Assembly: GCF_047948215.1 (NCBI RefSeq)
Contig: NC_134467.1
Location: forward strand, 39,244,520-39,308,519
DNA: 64,000 nucleotides
Direction: 5' to 3'
Origin: Lycorma delicatula
Lineage: Eukaryota; Arthropoda; Insecta; Hemiptera; Fulgoridae
Shown: positions 51,801 through 55,474 of the stretch, piece by piece
Numbering within the stretch: the stretch's first letter is position 1
How the letters are laid out: every line of letters starts with the position of its first letter
Made by a program: the position numbers and the translations under genes
The notes under the pieces: model-generated
The model's input: the letters and a program-made list of their open reading frames with translations, nothing else
Databases searched by the model: none
What the model was told of the DNA's origin: nothing

Positions 51801-54794
51801 TACAGAATGTCAATGGCATCATAATAGTAATGTTTTTCTGTACGACAGTTATGAATCAACTTTAATAAATTTTTAGTAATATCAGAAGGTACAATAATTT
51901 TAAGAAATCCCAAAGAATCATTTAAATGATCATATGCTGAACTGAACTTTCGCATGTTGCATCCTGAAAATATCACATATTCATGCTTTATTTAAAACCA
52001 TCGGTGAGCTATACAACGGTGAAGAATGACCAGAACCTCTTGATACCGACCCTCAACTCCAAGATAGTGACACTTCCGAAGATGACTTTTCAGTTATAAA
52101 CTTTATGCTTTTTCATGTTTTCAATACTTAACTAGACATGCTTTAAAAAATAAATCCTATTTTTACTATCTTATCTCAATATGAAAAGTATTAAAGCAGA
52201 GTCTGTAATTGTATATATTTACCAGACTTTTAAAACACAAATTAGAACCGAACATACAGTCTAAATGTTGGCCTAATATAAGCTATATTGGAAGTAATAT
52301 AAAATTATCAAAACATATCTTGCACAAAATATAAATTTCTTTTAAATAAATGTGAAGAGAGAAAAAAAACAAATCTCTGGATAAATTGTATTGAATTTTT
52401 CCTTTTTTTTTATTAATAAATTATAAAGTGATAAAAACAAGTGTATAATTTTGTTTTAAAAAAACTGTATGTGATATATAACAGTAAACATTAACCCAAG
52501 AATGGCAATTAAAATACCATCTATCTACGCAAATGTAATACAAAACATACAATAATTAATATTAACATACAATAATTATCTTATCACATAATTATCTTAT
52601 CTCCTGATAGCAATATTTTCTAACAGTTTCTCTCTATTAATGTTAAAATAAATTAATCTGCGAATGAAATGCTATAATTATTTACAAAAGAATGACTGAA
52701 ATTTGTATATTAACTAGACAAGTGCAAACACGCTACACCTGTAATAATTAGAGGCAATGATTCAACCATACCTTTTAAAAAGAAATTCAACCTATAAAAA
52801 AAAAATAAATAATTTTGGTACTTACGTATTAACGCCACCGCAGCTACAGCTTTATTTTTTAAAAAAATAGTCAATCGGATTTCAGTGGAAAATGAACAGT
52901 ATCATTATTAATTTTAATAATTTTTTTTTTGTCTTCAGTCATTTGACTGGTTTGATGTAGCTCTCCAAGATTCCCTATCTAGTGCTAGTCGTTTCATTTA
53001 GGTATACCCCCTACATAATACATCCCTAACAATTTGTTTTAGATATTTCAAACGTGCCTACCTATACAATTTTCCTTCTACCTGTTACTACAATATTAAA
53101 ACGACTATTCCAGGATGCCTTAGTATGTGGCCTATAAGTCTGTCTCTTCTTTTAACTATATTTTTCCAAATGCTTCTTTCTTCATCTATTTGCCGCAATA
53201 CCTCTTCATTTGTCACTTTATCCACCCATCTGATTTTTAACATTCTCCTATAGCACCACATTTCAAAAGCTTCTAATCTTTTCTTCTCAGATACTCCGAT
53301 TGTCCAAGTTTCACTTCCATATAAAGCGACACTCCAAACATACACTTTCAAAAATCTTTTCCTGACATTTAAATTAATTTTTGATGGAAACAAATTATAT
53401 TTCTTACTGAAGGCTCGTTTAGCTTGTGCTATTCAGCATTTTATATCGCTCCTGCTTCGTCCATCTTTAAAATTCTACTTCCCAAATAACAAAATTCTTC
53501 TACCTCCATAATCTTTTCTCTTCCTATTTTCACATTCAATGGTCCATCTTCATCATTTCTACTAGACTTCATTACTTTTGTCTTGTTCTTGTTTATTTTC
53601 ATGCGATAGTTTTTGTGTAGGACTTCATCCATGCCGTTCATTGTTCCTTCTAAATCCTTTTTATTCTCAGCTAGAATTACTATATCAGCAAACTAATTTT
53701 AAAATATTTATGGACTATAAAATTTAAGGGTAAATGTTACTCATAATTTTTGTTAATTATAAAATTTTTTCTAAAGCCAAATAAATTTATGAAATTTGAA
53801 CATTCTTAAAGGAATTTTAAACCTATTACATTAATCACATTATTTTAATAATACATAATTCATAATATAAATTTAAAATAATTAATGGAGGGAAATCAGG
53901 AATTCCACCAAATCTCATTTTAAACAATTTTTCCATTAAACATAAAAATTACAGGAATGAAATGAAACAAGCTTTAATAAAAAAAATTACTGCTTAAAAT
54001 AACTTATTTAGTAATTTCTGTAACATTAAAAAGTTCATGCAATACAAGTTTTATTACCTGTACTAAAAAAAAAAAAAATCTAAACACAATCTAAATTTCA
54101 GCAATACGTTAATTGCTCATACTAAACAATACTTTATTAAAAACAAACTCCTCAAAATACAAAAAAAAAAACTCCAAAATTGGTACCATGCAACATTTTT
54201 GTATTTTCCAAATCTTAAACATTTTTACACATTACAATAAAAGACTGTTCTTTAATAATAAACAATCATAAAAATTTATTCTATTGAACATTTTACTAAA
54301 ACGTTAAATAATTCCTAACAAATTCTAAGCGTATAAAAACTTAGCTAATAAAAATTCATTAATTTAAAACAGGCAAACATAAGTTATGTCTACATAATTA
54401 CGAGCCAACAAAGAAAATTGGTAATTTAATCATAATTTATGAATTTTCAAGTAAACAAACAGCATTTACACTAATTGTTTAATGTTAAATATATGAAATA
54501 ATTTATTTTTACCACGAGGGGCAGGTTATAAACAATATTTTTAATATGTACCTTAATGTTATACAGTAAACAATTTAAATTGCTATAATATATATTTATA
54601 TAATGTACTTAAACCAATCGACCGAAAAAAGTACAAAGTAAGTCTGAGTACTACACTCAAGGTCTGCTTCTCGGCAACGACATAGCTGACAATTTACTAT
54701 GAAACGCATGCAACAGTACCGGCATAAATACCAAAAAAATATAGAAAGAAATTTATAATACCTCATCTTTAGCGCCGTCTTCCATGTCACTCAT
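553..54794 (-). CDS. tra2: Transformer-2 (Tra2) splicing regulator, seven coding exons
   Basis: Tra2 is an SR-like nuclear RNA-binding protein that activates purine-rich splicing enhancers; in many insects it works with Tra on doublesex and fruitless pre-mRNA. Seven exons join with GT-AG introns and matching phases: 54762-54794, 42469-42635, 31082-31301, 25525-25653, 24583-24758, 19583-19618, 553-700. This gives 909 nt, 302 aa plus stop, slightly longer than human TRA2B (288). Visible domains: RS1 about residues 12-140; RRM about 141-225 with RNP2 (CLGVFGL) and RNP1 (RGFCFVYF); then the family signature [10 protein letters not shown]; a run of nine glycines about 259-267; RS2 to the end. The start is the first ATG in exon 1, followed by acidic MSDMED. 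Introns of 0.8-19 kb are loaded with transposons. The family assignment is very safe; a sex-determination role is inferred from orthologues, and no sex-specific signal was proved here. Confidence 0.95.
703..2570. other. tra2 intron 6, no feature recognised
   Basis: AT-rich intron sequence with homopolymer A and T runs (for example 1927-1940). No coding frame, terminal inverted repeat or known repeat recognised on either strand. Confidence 0.6.
2570..3990 (+). pseudogene. Decayed copy of a multi-copy arthropod gene of unknown function
   Basis: Fragments in shifting frames recall an uncharacterised protein present in many copies in hemipteran genomes. Seen: a LNDLV..LGLS-like piece near 2925-2980; [20 protein letters not shown] in the one open piece (3068-3262); [20 protein letters not shown] near 3300; [19 protein letters not shown] near 3525; [13 protein letters not shown] near 3840. 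The fragments lie in order on the plus strand over about 1.3 kb with many stops and frameshifts. Copy number and decay suggest a transposon gene, but I cannot name its superfamily and saw no terminal repeats. Resemblance is from memory of the family. Confidence 0.55.
3991..5978. other. Intron sequence, no gene recognised
   Basis: AT-rich with a somewhat less AT-rich patch at 4560-5420 that could be eroded repeat, but no frame makes sense to me. It contains one perfect hairpin (5027-5056), followed by a TATA-rich imperfect palindrome at about 5060-5130. Confidence 0.5.
5027..5056. repeat. Perfect 12-bp inverted repeat
   Basis: CTCTGGTGAATG, a 6-nt spacer CTATAA, then its exact reverse complement. 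It is followed immediately by self-complementary TA-rich sequence. Function unknown; possibly part of a small foldback element. Confidence 0.7.
5979..6455 (+). mobile_element. 5'-truncated RTE-like LINE, 3' end
   Basis: Matches the C-terminal end of the LINE at 55475-58357 closely (from its base 57870 onward) and ends in the same TGACTGAAGACAAAA tail plus an A-rich stretch. Codons 6114-6443 are open and encode the [18 protein letters not shown] region. A one-base insertion near 6030 (GTTATG against GTATG) breaks the frame upstream. 5' truncation is the usual outcome of target-primed reverse transcription. Confidence 0.9.
6456..7379. other. Intron sequence, nothing recognised
   Basis: Very AT-rich with many short T and A runs. 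No repeat ends or coding potential seen. Confidence 0.6.
7380..7700. repeat. Dispersed repeat family A, copy 1
   Basis: Diverged relative of 31690-32280. Matching blocks occur in the same order: a GAAGGGGAAT...GAAG block near 7420, GAATTGGAATACAAAT near 7510, TACCCGCCAGATAAATAAA near 7590, TCCAGGCTCTGC near 7632 and an AAGGGGATA...CCCTC block near 7650. No coding frame. Class unknown. Confidence 0.5.
7701..10272. other. Intron sequence with possible unassigned repeat relics
   Basis: 8400-9010 is less AT-rich and has coding-like composition, but I could not match it to a family with any frame. The rest is AT-rich and featureless. Short open frames here look like chance. Confidence 0.4.
10273..11009 (+). 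mobile_element. Internally deleted mariner element with TIRs and TA duplication
   Basis: Inverted ends of the form CAAGGGTTATTTTTTT / AAAAAAAATAACCCTCG are flanked by TA at 10271-10272 and 11010-11011. Inside is the transposase N-terminal helix-turn-helix start (10433-10657, with [17 protein letters not shown] and [14 protein letters not shown]) and then, after a large deletion near 10660, the C-terminal part ([16 protein letters not shown], then [18 protein letters not shown]). The first two catalytic acids lie in the deleted part. At 737 bp it is about half the usual 1.3 kb, so it is non-autonomous. Confidence 0.9.
11580..12430 (+). pseudogene. Heavily decayed mariner transposase
   Basis: Ordered fragments of a mariner transposase with many stops: a VEIHRQ..-like N-terminal piece near 11660, RVRQWC near 11720, the RIVTGDET block carrying the first catalytic Asp near 11975, [13 protein letters not shown] around 12215-12260 carrying the second, and a C-terminal FIEEGVKTL near 12375. 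No clear inverted ends remain. Inactive and old. Confidence 0.75.
12431..15018. other. Intron sequence, nothing recognised
   Basis: Very AT-rich with long A and T homopolymers (13550-13567, 13641-13661, 13819-13836). A CAGTAAAACCTCTGAACAGT near 14919 resembles a pogo/Tigger-type end, but no partner end was found. Confidence 0.5.
15019..16333 (+). mobile_element. Near-complete Tc1/mariner-superfamily element, frameshifted
   Basis: The inverted ends CAGGGTGTCCCATATAAAA and TTTTATATGGGACACCCTG are almost perfect over about 27 bp and are flanked by TA (15017-15018, 16334-16335). Length 1315 bp, normal for a full element. The transposase is spread over three frames: an N-terminal HTH ([20 protein letters not shown] from about 15208), a frameshift near 15352, then [17 protein letters not shown] (15392-15655). 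[12 protein letters not shown] (15630 on) has the first Asp; another frameshift precedes [10 protein letters not shown] (15869-16219) and [12 protein letters not shown] count 38 residues between second and third Asp, between the maT (37) and rosa (41) types. Inactive as it stands. Confidence 0.9.
16336..18038. other. Intron sequence, nothing recognised
   Basis: AT-rich; no repeat ends or coding frames I could support. Confidence 0.6.
18039..18945 (+). mobile_element. Internally deleted mariner element, catalytic Asp lost
   Basis: Ends CGAGGTCTGTTCAAGAAATACG and CGTATTTTTGAACAGACCTCG are inverted and flanked by TA (18037-18038, 18946-18947). At 907 bp it is shorter than the usual 1.3 kb. A 158-codon open frame (18415-18891) fuses the end of the DNA-binding domain ([14 protein letters not shown]) to the C-terminal catalytic half through an internal deletion. 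The second catalytic site reads HHNNAP where the family has HHDNAP, so Asp is replaced by Asn; the third, DLAPCDFLF, is kept. The first Asp is in the deletion. It resembles the SETMAR-like mariners. Confidence 0.9.
18948..19582. other. Intron sequence, nothing recognised
   Basis: AT-rich stretch between the mariner and tra2 exon 6; no features supported. Confidence 0.6.
19583..19618 (-). CDS. tra2: tra2 micro-exon 6
   Basis: A 36-nt exon between acceptor TTTGTTACAG and donor GA|GTAAGT. It completes the Tyr codon left by exon 5, gives [11 protein letters not shown], and leaves GA for an Asp codon. It is accepted because both phases fit, both splice sites are strong and the PTYMDDR context is normal for insect Tra2 just after the linker. 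Confidence 0.85.
20085..20453. mobile_element. Possible hAT-type MITE
   Basis: It starts CAGTGGTTCCCAAAATG and ends with the approximate inverse GGTACCACTG. Flanking 8-mers (TTGTGTAA / CTGTAAAA) match at 5 of 8 positions. The start is typical of hAT ends, as in the clear MITE at 33432-33713. No coding capacity. The right end is weak. Confidence 0.4.
20836..21290 (+). pseudogene. Fragment of a DD41D (rosa)-like transposase
   Basis: A 125-codon open frame (20840-21217) holds the C-terminal part of a Tc1/mariner-superfamily transposase: [12 protein letters not shown] with the second catalytic Asp, [20 protein letters not shown], then [14 protein letters not shown] with the third. The canonical SPDLTP..FF motif is changed to SPVDVFF, with residues lost. 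The left end (AGGGTGACCCATTTGAAATG) looks like a terminal repeat placed directly before the C-terminal half, so the N-terminal half is deleted. No matching right end was found. Confidence 0.7.
21302..21327. repeat. Perfect 10-bp inverted repeat
   Basis: TTATAACCTG, spacer ATAAGA, CAGGTTATAA. It lies just past the transposase fragment, so it may be a remnant of that element's end; no function can be assigned. Confidence 0.5.
21328..22760. other. Intron sequence, nothing recognised
   Basis: AT-rich with several A or T runs; no coding or repeat structure recognised. Confidence 0.6.
22765..22921 (-). mobile_element. tRNA-derived SINE
   Basis: On the minus strand the head GCCTCCGTGGCACGAGTGGTAG carries a pol III A box, and GGTTCGAATCC is a perfect B box about 35 nt later. 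The anticodon-loop region CGGCCTTTCATCTGGAG suggests descent from a tRNA of Glu type. A tRNA-unrelated tail with TTCATCTCATCTTCTGAAG and GGTGGTCATGGAGGCT ends in a 12-A run. It is not a working tRNA gene: acceptor arms do not pair properly and there is a long tail. Confidence 0.8.
22922..24582. other. Intron sequence with one possible repeat fragment
   Basis: 23130-23320 (TTGACATAACTCAAGG, then GTTTCGGAGATTTTTGGTC) has the look of a transposon non-coding end common in insects, but no second copy lies in the window. The rest is AT-rich without features. Confidence 0.4.
24583..24758 (-). CDS. tra2: tra2 coding exon 5 (RRM, RNP1 and Tra2 linker)
   Basis: A 176-nt exon, phase 0 in and 2 out (acceptor GTTTTTAG, donor ATA|GTAAGT). 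It encodes [13 protein letters not shown] with RNP1, the second RRM helix, [12 protein letters not shown] as the last strand, and the diagnostic Tra2 linker [14 protein letters not shown]. The exon would read TAG at its end if not spliced, so splicing to exon 6 (completing a Tyr codon) is required. Confidence 0.97.
24759..25524. other. tra2 intron 4
   Basis: The shortest intron, 766 bp, splitting the RRM between its two RNP motifs. A CAGTGAAACCTTCGCAAAAC near 24887 resembles a pogo/Tigger end, without a partner. Confidence 0.5.
25525..25653 (-). CDS. tra2: tra2 coding exon 4 (RRM, RNP2)
   Basis: A 129-nt, 43-codon exon, phase 0 on both sides (acceptor TGATTTTAG, donor AAG|GTAAAT). It starts [15 protein letters not shown], the strongly conserved opening of the Tra2 RRM with RNP2, and continues through the first helix and second strand ([21 protein letters not shown]). 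Some normally conserved helix residues (ERDL) are here ENQL, a modest divergence. Confidence 0.97.
25654..31081. other. tra2 intron 3, largely featureless
   Basis: 5.4 kb, AT-rich. Apart from the micro-exon candidate (27955-27996) I support nothing firmly. 27060-27087 holds a 14-bp AGGCCTGATTTTTT unit twice. 30600-30840 is GC-richer and may be an unnamed repeat. No well-bounded transposon was seen here, unlike the longer tra2 introns. Confidence 0.5.
27955..27996 (-). other. tra2: Candidate in-frame 42-nt cassette exon in tra2 intron 3
   Basis: On the minus strand TTTATAG is followed by a 42-nt purine-rich block ending AAG|GTAGGT. Intron 3 is phase 0, and the block has exactly 14 open codons ([14 protein letters not shown]). 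It would insert between RS1 and the RRM. The upstream tract is T-rich. Seen: splice-site matches, length divisible by three, open frame. Inferred: that it is used. It may be a chance match. Confidence 0.35.
31082..31301 (-). CDS. tra2: tra2 coding exon 3 (second half of RS1)
   Basis: A 220-nt exon between the acceptor GCAATATAG and donor AGG|GTAAGT. One base completes the split Arg codon from exon 2, then 73 codons follow, ending in HLGSR at phase 0. The content is SRSRSRS blocks, a Tyr-Ser-Arg segment ([10 protein letters not shown]) and [14 protein letters not shown], typical of the RS1 region just before the Tra2 RRM. Confidence 0.95.
31690..32280. repeat. Dispersed repeat family A, copy 2 (GC-rich island)
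   Basis: A block clearly GC-richer than its surroundings, with CCCCGTTGTGGCGTATTCC, CAGTGGAAGGGGAATTACAT and TTCTGCGATCCGAAGGGAG. It shares ordered motifs with 7380-7700. It ends next to an (AT)n microsatellite (32279-32305). No coding frame. Probably a non-coding part of a transposon; class unknown. Confidence 0.55.
32279..32305. repeat. (AT)n microsatellite
   Basis: About thirteen AT units. A shorter similar run lies at 32768-32787. Confidence 0.9.
32306..33423. other. Intron sequence, nothing recognised
   Basis: AT-rich; only the short (AT)n run at 32768-32787 and T/A homopolymers. Confidence 0.6.
33432..33713. mobile_element. hAT-superfamily MITE with 8-bp target duplication
   Basis: The 282-bp element starts CAGTGGTTTCCTAACTTTTT and ends with the inverted counterpart CAGTTTGGGAATCACTG. 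It is flanked by perfect 8-bp duplications CACTAGCA (33424-33431 and 33714-33721), the hAT signature. GGCGCCCTACCC inside the left part pairs loosely with GTGGCGCCCCTG on the right. No transposase. The perfect TSD suggests a fairly recent insertion. Confidence 0.9.
33780..33828. repeat. Imperfect hairpin
   Basis: AGTACGATT at the left pairs with AATCGTACT at the right; inside, TTGCATT pairs with AATGCAA around a TATT loop. A small cruciform-capable palindrome without known function. Confidence 0.5.
34104..34520 (+). repeat. Dispersed repeat family C (CTAGCTGACCCGGCAA type), copy 1
   Basis: It starts ACTAGCTGACCCGGCAATG, a start I recognise as common in insect repeats. It carries GATTAAATGAACACAATTGA near 34170 and ends with TTTTTAGTCTATAGCGGACG and CACATACAAACATTGCC. 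The same start, middle and end motifs occur in order at 58641-60370. No coding frame. Probably a transposon non-coding end. Confidence 0.6.
34886..36053 (+). mobile_element. Dead mariner element with TIRs
   Basis: Ends TGAGGGTGGGGTGAAAAATTCC and GGAACTTTTCACCCTGCCCTCA are inverted over about 27 bp and flanked by TA (34884-34885, 36054-36055). 1168 bp. Transposase fragments appear in order with stops: [15 protein letters not shown] near 35394, [21 protein letters not shown] near 35550 in the middle region, a [14 protein letters not shown] second-Asp block near 35752, and [11 protein letters not shown] near 35855. The second catalytic block reads GDAP where the family has DNAP. Inactive. Confidence 0.9.
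36056..38809. other. Intron sequence, nothing recognised
   Basis: AT-rich. Short open frames around 37521-37760 resemble nothing I know. No bounded repeat found. Confidence 0.55.
38810..39140 (+). repeat. Dispersed repeat family B, copy 1
   Basis: It shares an ordered set of motifs with 46428-46720: TTTTATTTTAACTGCTATTGG, GCAGAGCAAACCAATGGTGG, ATACAAACGATTTATC, TTGGGGATAAAAAA, GGGTTAGAGC and AGCCATAGGCCGGCC. No coding frame or clear inverted ends. Class unknown. Confidence 0.65.
39215..39712 (+). mobile_element. Truncated and deleted RTE-like LINE copy
   Basis: Matches the 55475-58357 LINE from its base 57676 onward, but jumps from the FCYLG region (39310-39345) directly to [10 protein letters not shown] (39350 on), an internal deletion of about 180 bp. 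Several frameshifts follow, then the GCATCAAACTAGTCAAATGACTG end. More diverged than the copies near tra2 exon 1. Confidence 0.88.
40244..42388 (+). mobile_element. PIF/Harbinger DNA transposon, decayed
   Basis: 2145 bp flanked by TAA duplications (40241-40243, 42389-42391), the 3-bp TWA target typical of PIF/Harbinger. Ends begin GGCTACGGCCAC and, inverted, GGGTACAGCCAC (10 of 12), continuing with a shared GAG.GTTTTTTCA. The plus strand holds a HARBI1-like nuclease in pieces: [20 protein letters not shown] (40551-40670), an intron-like or decayed gap, EEWK-like sequence near 41020, and [20 protein letters not shown] (41130-41373), the region with the nuclease Asp. The minus strand at 41455-41751 is open for 98 codons and could be a remnant of the second Harbinger protein, which I could not confirm. 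Confidence 0.88.
42469..42635 (-). CDS. tra2: tra2 coding exon 2 (first half of RS1)
   Basis: Acceptor TTTTCTACAG and donor G|GTATAA bound a 167-nt exon, phase 0 in and phase 2 out. It encodes about residues 12-66, rich in Arg-Ser pairs (VRSRSGGSQ near the start, [10 protein letters not shown] in the middle) with a GGGG stretch. RS domains mediate protein contacts in the spliceosome and are phosphorylated by SR kinases. A Harbinger transposon ends only 80 bp downstream of its donor. Confidence 0.93.
43036..44083 (+). mobile_element. Mariner element, SETMAR-like transposase with deletion
   Basis: Ends CGAAGTGCTACCCAAAAGATC and GTTTGGGGAATTTTG-type inverse, the right end being TTTTTGGTAGCAACTCG, are flanked by TA (43034-43035, 44084-44085). 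1048 bp. The transposase begins [20 protein letters not shown] at 43224, has an in-frame TGA at 43380 (KRFKDG stop MTVDDE), then runs open to 43742, with [15 protein letters not shown] carrying the first Asp. A deletion removes the second Asp; the frame resumes with [12 protein letters not shown] (third Asp) and ends [15 protein letters not shown] at about 44010. Non-autonomous and dead. Confidence 0.92.
44148..44676. repeat. Long inverted repeat, arms about 240 bp, probably head-to-head Penelope-like termini
   Basis: The left arm (44148-44390) reads TTATATTTATTTGATTAACC ... CTTATTCCATTATGCATGC ... GCATCATCAGTTGCATTAAA. The right arm (about 44430-44676) is its reverse complement with some substitutions and small indels. 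The centre is near 44412. The ATGATGCGAG...AAAAGCGCT motif resembles the 3' end of Penelope-like elements, and a Penelope reverse transcriptase relic follows at 45370. Transcripts through it could fold into a long hairpin. Confidence 0.8.
44677..45369. other. AT-rich spacer, perhaps upstream part of the Penelope-like element
   Basis: Short frames only. It may be the decayed 5' region of the element at 45370-46330. Confidence 0.4.
45370..46330 (+). pseudogene. Penelope-like retroelement fragment
   Basis: Reverse-transcriptase motifs appear in order with frameshifts: [15 protein letters not shown] at 45447-45490 (RT motif A region), [18 protein letters not shown] at about 45602-45655 across a frameshift, and RYVDDILG at 45709-45735 (catalytic motif C, VDD). 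A (TA)n tract interrupts at 45797-45844. The end near 46235-46290 (ATGATCAAATAAATCTTCAA, then AAGCGCTG) has the look of a Penelope 3' terminus. Both catalytic aspartates survive in motif C, but the frame is broken. Confidence 0.75.
45797..45844. repeat. (TA)n microsatellite
   Basis: Twenty-four TA units inside the Penelope-like relic. Confidence 0.95.
46428..46720 (+). repeat. Dispersed repeat family B, copy 2
   Basis: Parallel to 38810-39140: TTTTATTTTAGCTGCTGTTGG, GCACAGAGCAAACTATTGG, a short expanded segment with GTACACCGGGTGTACCACC, TTGGGGATAAAAAAGG, GGGTTAAACC, and GTAGGCCCGCC at the end. Copy 2 has extra sequence after the GGTGG block. Confidence 0.65.
46721..47174. other. Intron sequence, nothing recognised
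   Basis: AT-rich; no features supported. Confidence 0.55.
47175..48372 (+). mobile_element. Decayed Tc1/mariner-superfamily element (DD41D-like)
   Basis: The ends share GATTCAGGGAAA in inverted orientation (about 47181 and 48367), with TA at 47173-47174 and 48373-48374 giving 1198 bp. Translation in shifting frames gives [10 protein letters not shown] near 47338, a [21 protein letters not shown] segment around 47442-47505, a [18 protein letters not shown] piece (third-Asp region, D lost) near 48058, and [20 protein letters not shown] near 48150. This is the usual order for this transposase family. Dead. Confidence 0.75.
48375..49384. other. Intron sequence, nothing recognised
   Basis: AT-rich; no coding frames or repeat ends recognised. 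Confidence 0.6.
49385..49800 (+). pseudogene. Relic of a second, different non-LTR retrotransposon C-terminus
   Basis: Pieces in order: [20 protein letters not shown] near 49400, LVWK-type (LLYGSET-like in another frame, CTCTTGTATGGAAGTGAAAC) near 49512, IEAFEIW-like sequence near 49563, RKRKGNW near 49615, and a [14 protein letters not shown] end near 49770. This is the layout of the APE-type LINE C-terminal region, but it diverges strongly from the 55475 family, so it belongs to another lineage. Confidence 0.6.
50215..50505 (-). mobile_element. tRNA-derived SINE, second family
   Basis: On the minus strand: head TGAGGCTTGTATAGTGGTTAA (A box), B box GGTTCAAATCC, then a body with GGTGTTCTTTGGTGGTTGGG and CACACATCTCAGAAATTGTC, and a tail with TCTGAAGTAATACCTTACGG and GGTTCTGAAGGCTAAACAG ending in an AAAAAAGAGAG tract. 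The head differs from the 22765-22921 SINE, but the last about 50 nt correspond to it. Not a functional tRNA. Confidence 0.85.
50550..51135 (+). pseudogene. Decayed Tc1/mariner-type transposase fragment
   Basis: [16 protein letters not shown] (50665-50715) matches the second-Asp block of this superfamily. [17 protein letters not shown] near 50790 matches the third-acid region, where the usual SPDLTP is lost, and KKLKENI-like sequence follows. No terminal repeats identified. Confidence 0.6.
51137..51232. repeat. Compound tandem repeat
   Basis: Three units of TGTTCACTAGTAAAA(A) followed by (AT)n, with period 31-39 bp. The AT tract length differs between units, pointing to slippage after unit duplication. 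Confidence 0.9.
51240..52928. other. Intron sequence, nothing firm
   Basis: A CAGGGTGTCCCTGG near 51329 resembles the end of the 15019-16333 element, but no partner end was found. The rest is AT-rich. Confidence 0.5.
52929..53694 (-). mobile_element. 5'-truncated RTE-like LINE, antisense, in tra2 intron 1
   Basis: Closely similar to the 3' 765 bp of the 55475-58357 LINE, in opposite orientation, beginning at the TTTGTCTTCAGTCATTTGAC tail complement and ending in the FADD region. It has a one-base deletion in the FCYLGS region that changes the reading to [11 protein letters not shown] and a stop. The same deletion occurs in the copies at 58704 and 61922. Open pieces: 53088-53393 and 53441-53641. 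Confidence 0.92.
53695..54761. other. Proximal tra2 intron 1
   Basis: AT-rich sequence between the antisense LINE and exon 1; nothing recognised. Confidence 0.6.
54762..54794 (-). CDS. tra2: tra2 coding exon 1
   Basis: Eleven codons, [11 protein letters not shown], ending in phase 0 at a GTATT donor. The short acidic N-terminus matches the MSD-type start of insect Tra2 proteins. No other ATG in this frame lies close upstream. The next exon is 12.1 kb away, so the assignment rests on phase, donor and N-terminal resemblance; a transcript would confirm it. Confidence 0.75.
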
Positions 54795-54854
54795 TGTTAC
54801 AGATGTAGCAAATCTTTAAATGTAACAAATTATTGATTACAGAAACACAACAAA

Positions 54855-54925
54855 TTAAAACGATAAACAGAAAACAGACAAGAGAATCGGTTTTATACAT
54901 AAAACCAATATGGCGGATGCGTTGT
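54855..54925 (-). promoter_or_regulatory. Putative tra2 core promoter
   Basis: On the minus strand, about 115 bp before the ATG, there is a YY1/Pho-like CCGCCATATTGG (54905-54916) and then TATAAAA (54891-54897). The first also reads as an inverted CCAAT. The block is GC-richer than its surroundings. Transcription would start near 54865 if the TATA is real. Motif evidence only. Confidence 0.35.
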
Positions 54926-55474
54926 CCAGTGTTGTCGGTTGAATATCTTAATACACACGTAACATGTCGTATTGAGTTAACATTAACTATTTTAGTTAAA
55001 AATTAATTTGGAAATTAATATTTTTGGAGAAAATAATTTATATTCTAAGCAATAACGGACATTTATTTATTAAAATACCATTTTTTAAATTACTCAATAG
55101 AAAATAATTTTTAAAAAATTATATAAATATTTGTTATATAATATGAAACTTAAAATTTTGTTTCTATTTAAAAGTTGTAAATTTCAATCTTTCTTTTTAA
55201 ATTTTATTTTAATGGAATCTATACAGGGGGAAATTAATTAGTTTTAATAAAATAGTTAGTTAGGAATGTTGGTAAAGTATTAAGAAAAAATCGGAATATT
55301 ATCGATCTAAATTTAAAACCAGAAATTTTACCAGTTAAACAAAACATGTTTACAAATTTATGTTATTTTTATTAAATATCTATTATATTTAAATTTTATT
55401 TATTTATTTAATAACTATTTATTTAATTTATTTAATTTATTATTTATTTATTTATTTTATTATTTATTTAATAA
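54926..55474. other. Upstream flank of tra2, AT-rich
   Basis: No gene seen. 55381-55470 is a TTTA/TTAAT-rich low-complexity run that abuts the truncated 5' end of the LINE. Confidence 0.6.

Noticed and set aside
51329..51900. Second copy of the 15019-type element starting CAGGGTGTCCC
   Set aside because: Only the first about 11 bp match; no transposase pieces or right end.
52806..52845. Possible 18-nt tra2 exon (TGTAG ... TAC|GTAAGT) in intron 1
   Set aside because: It contains an in-frame stop in the required phase and the acceptor lacks a pyrimidine tract.
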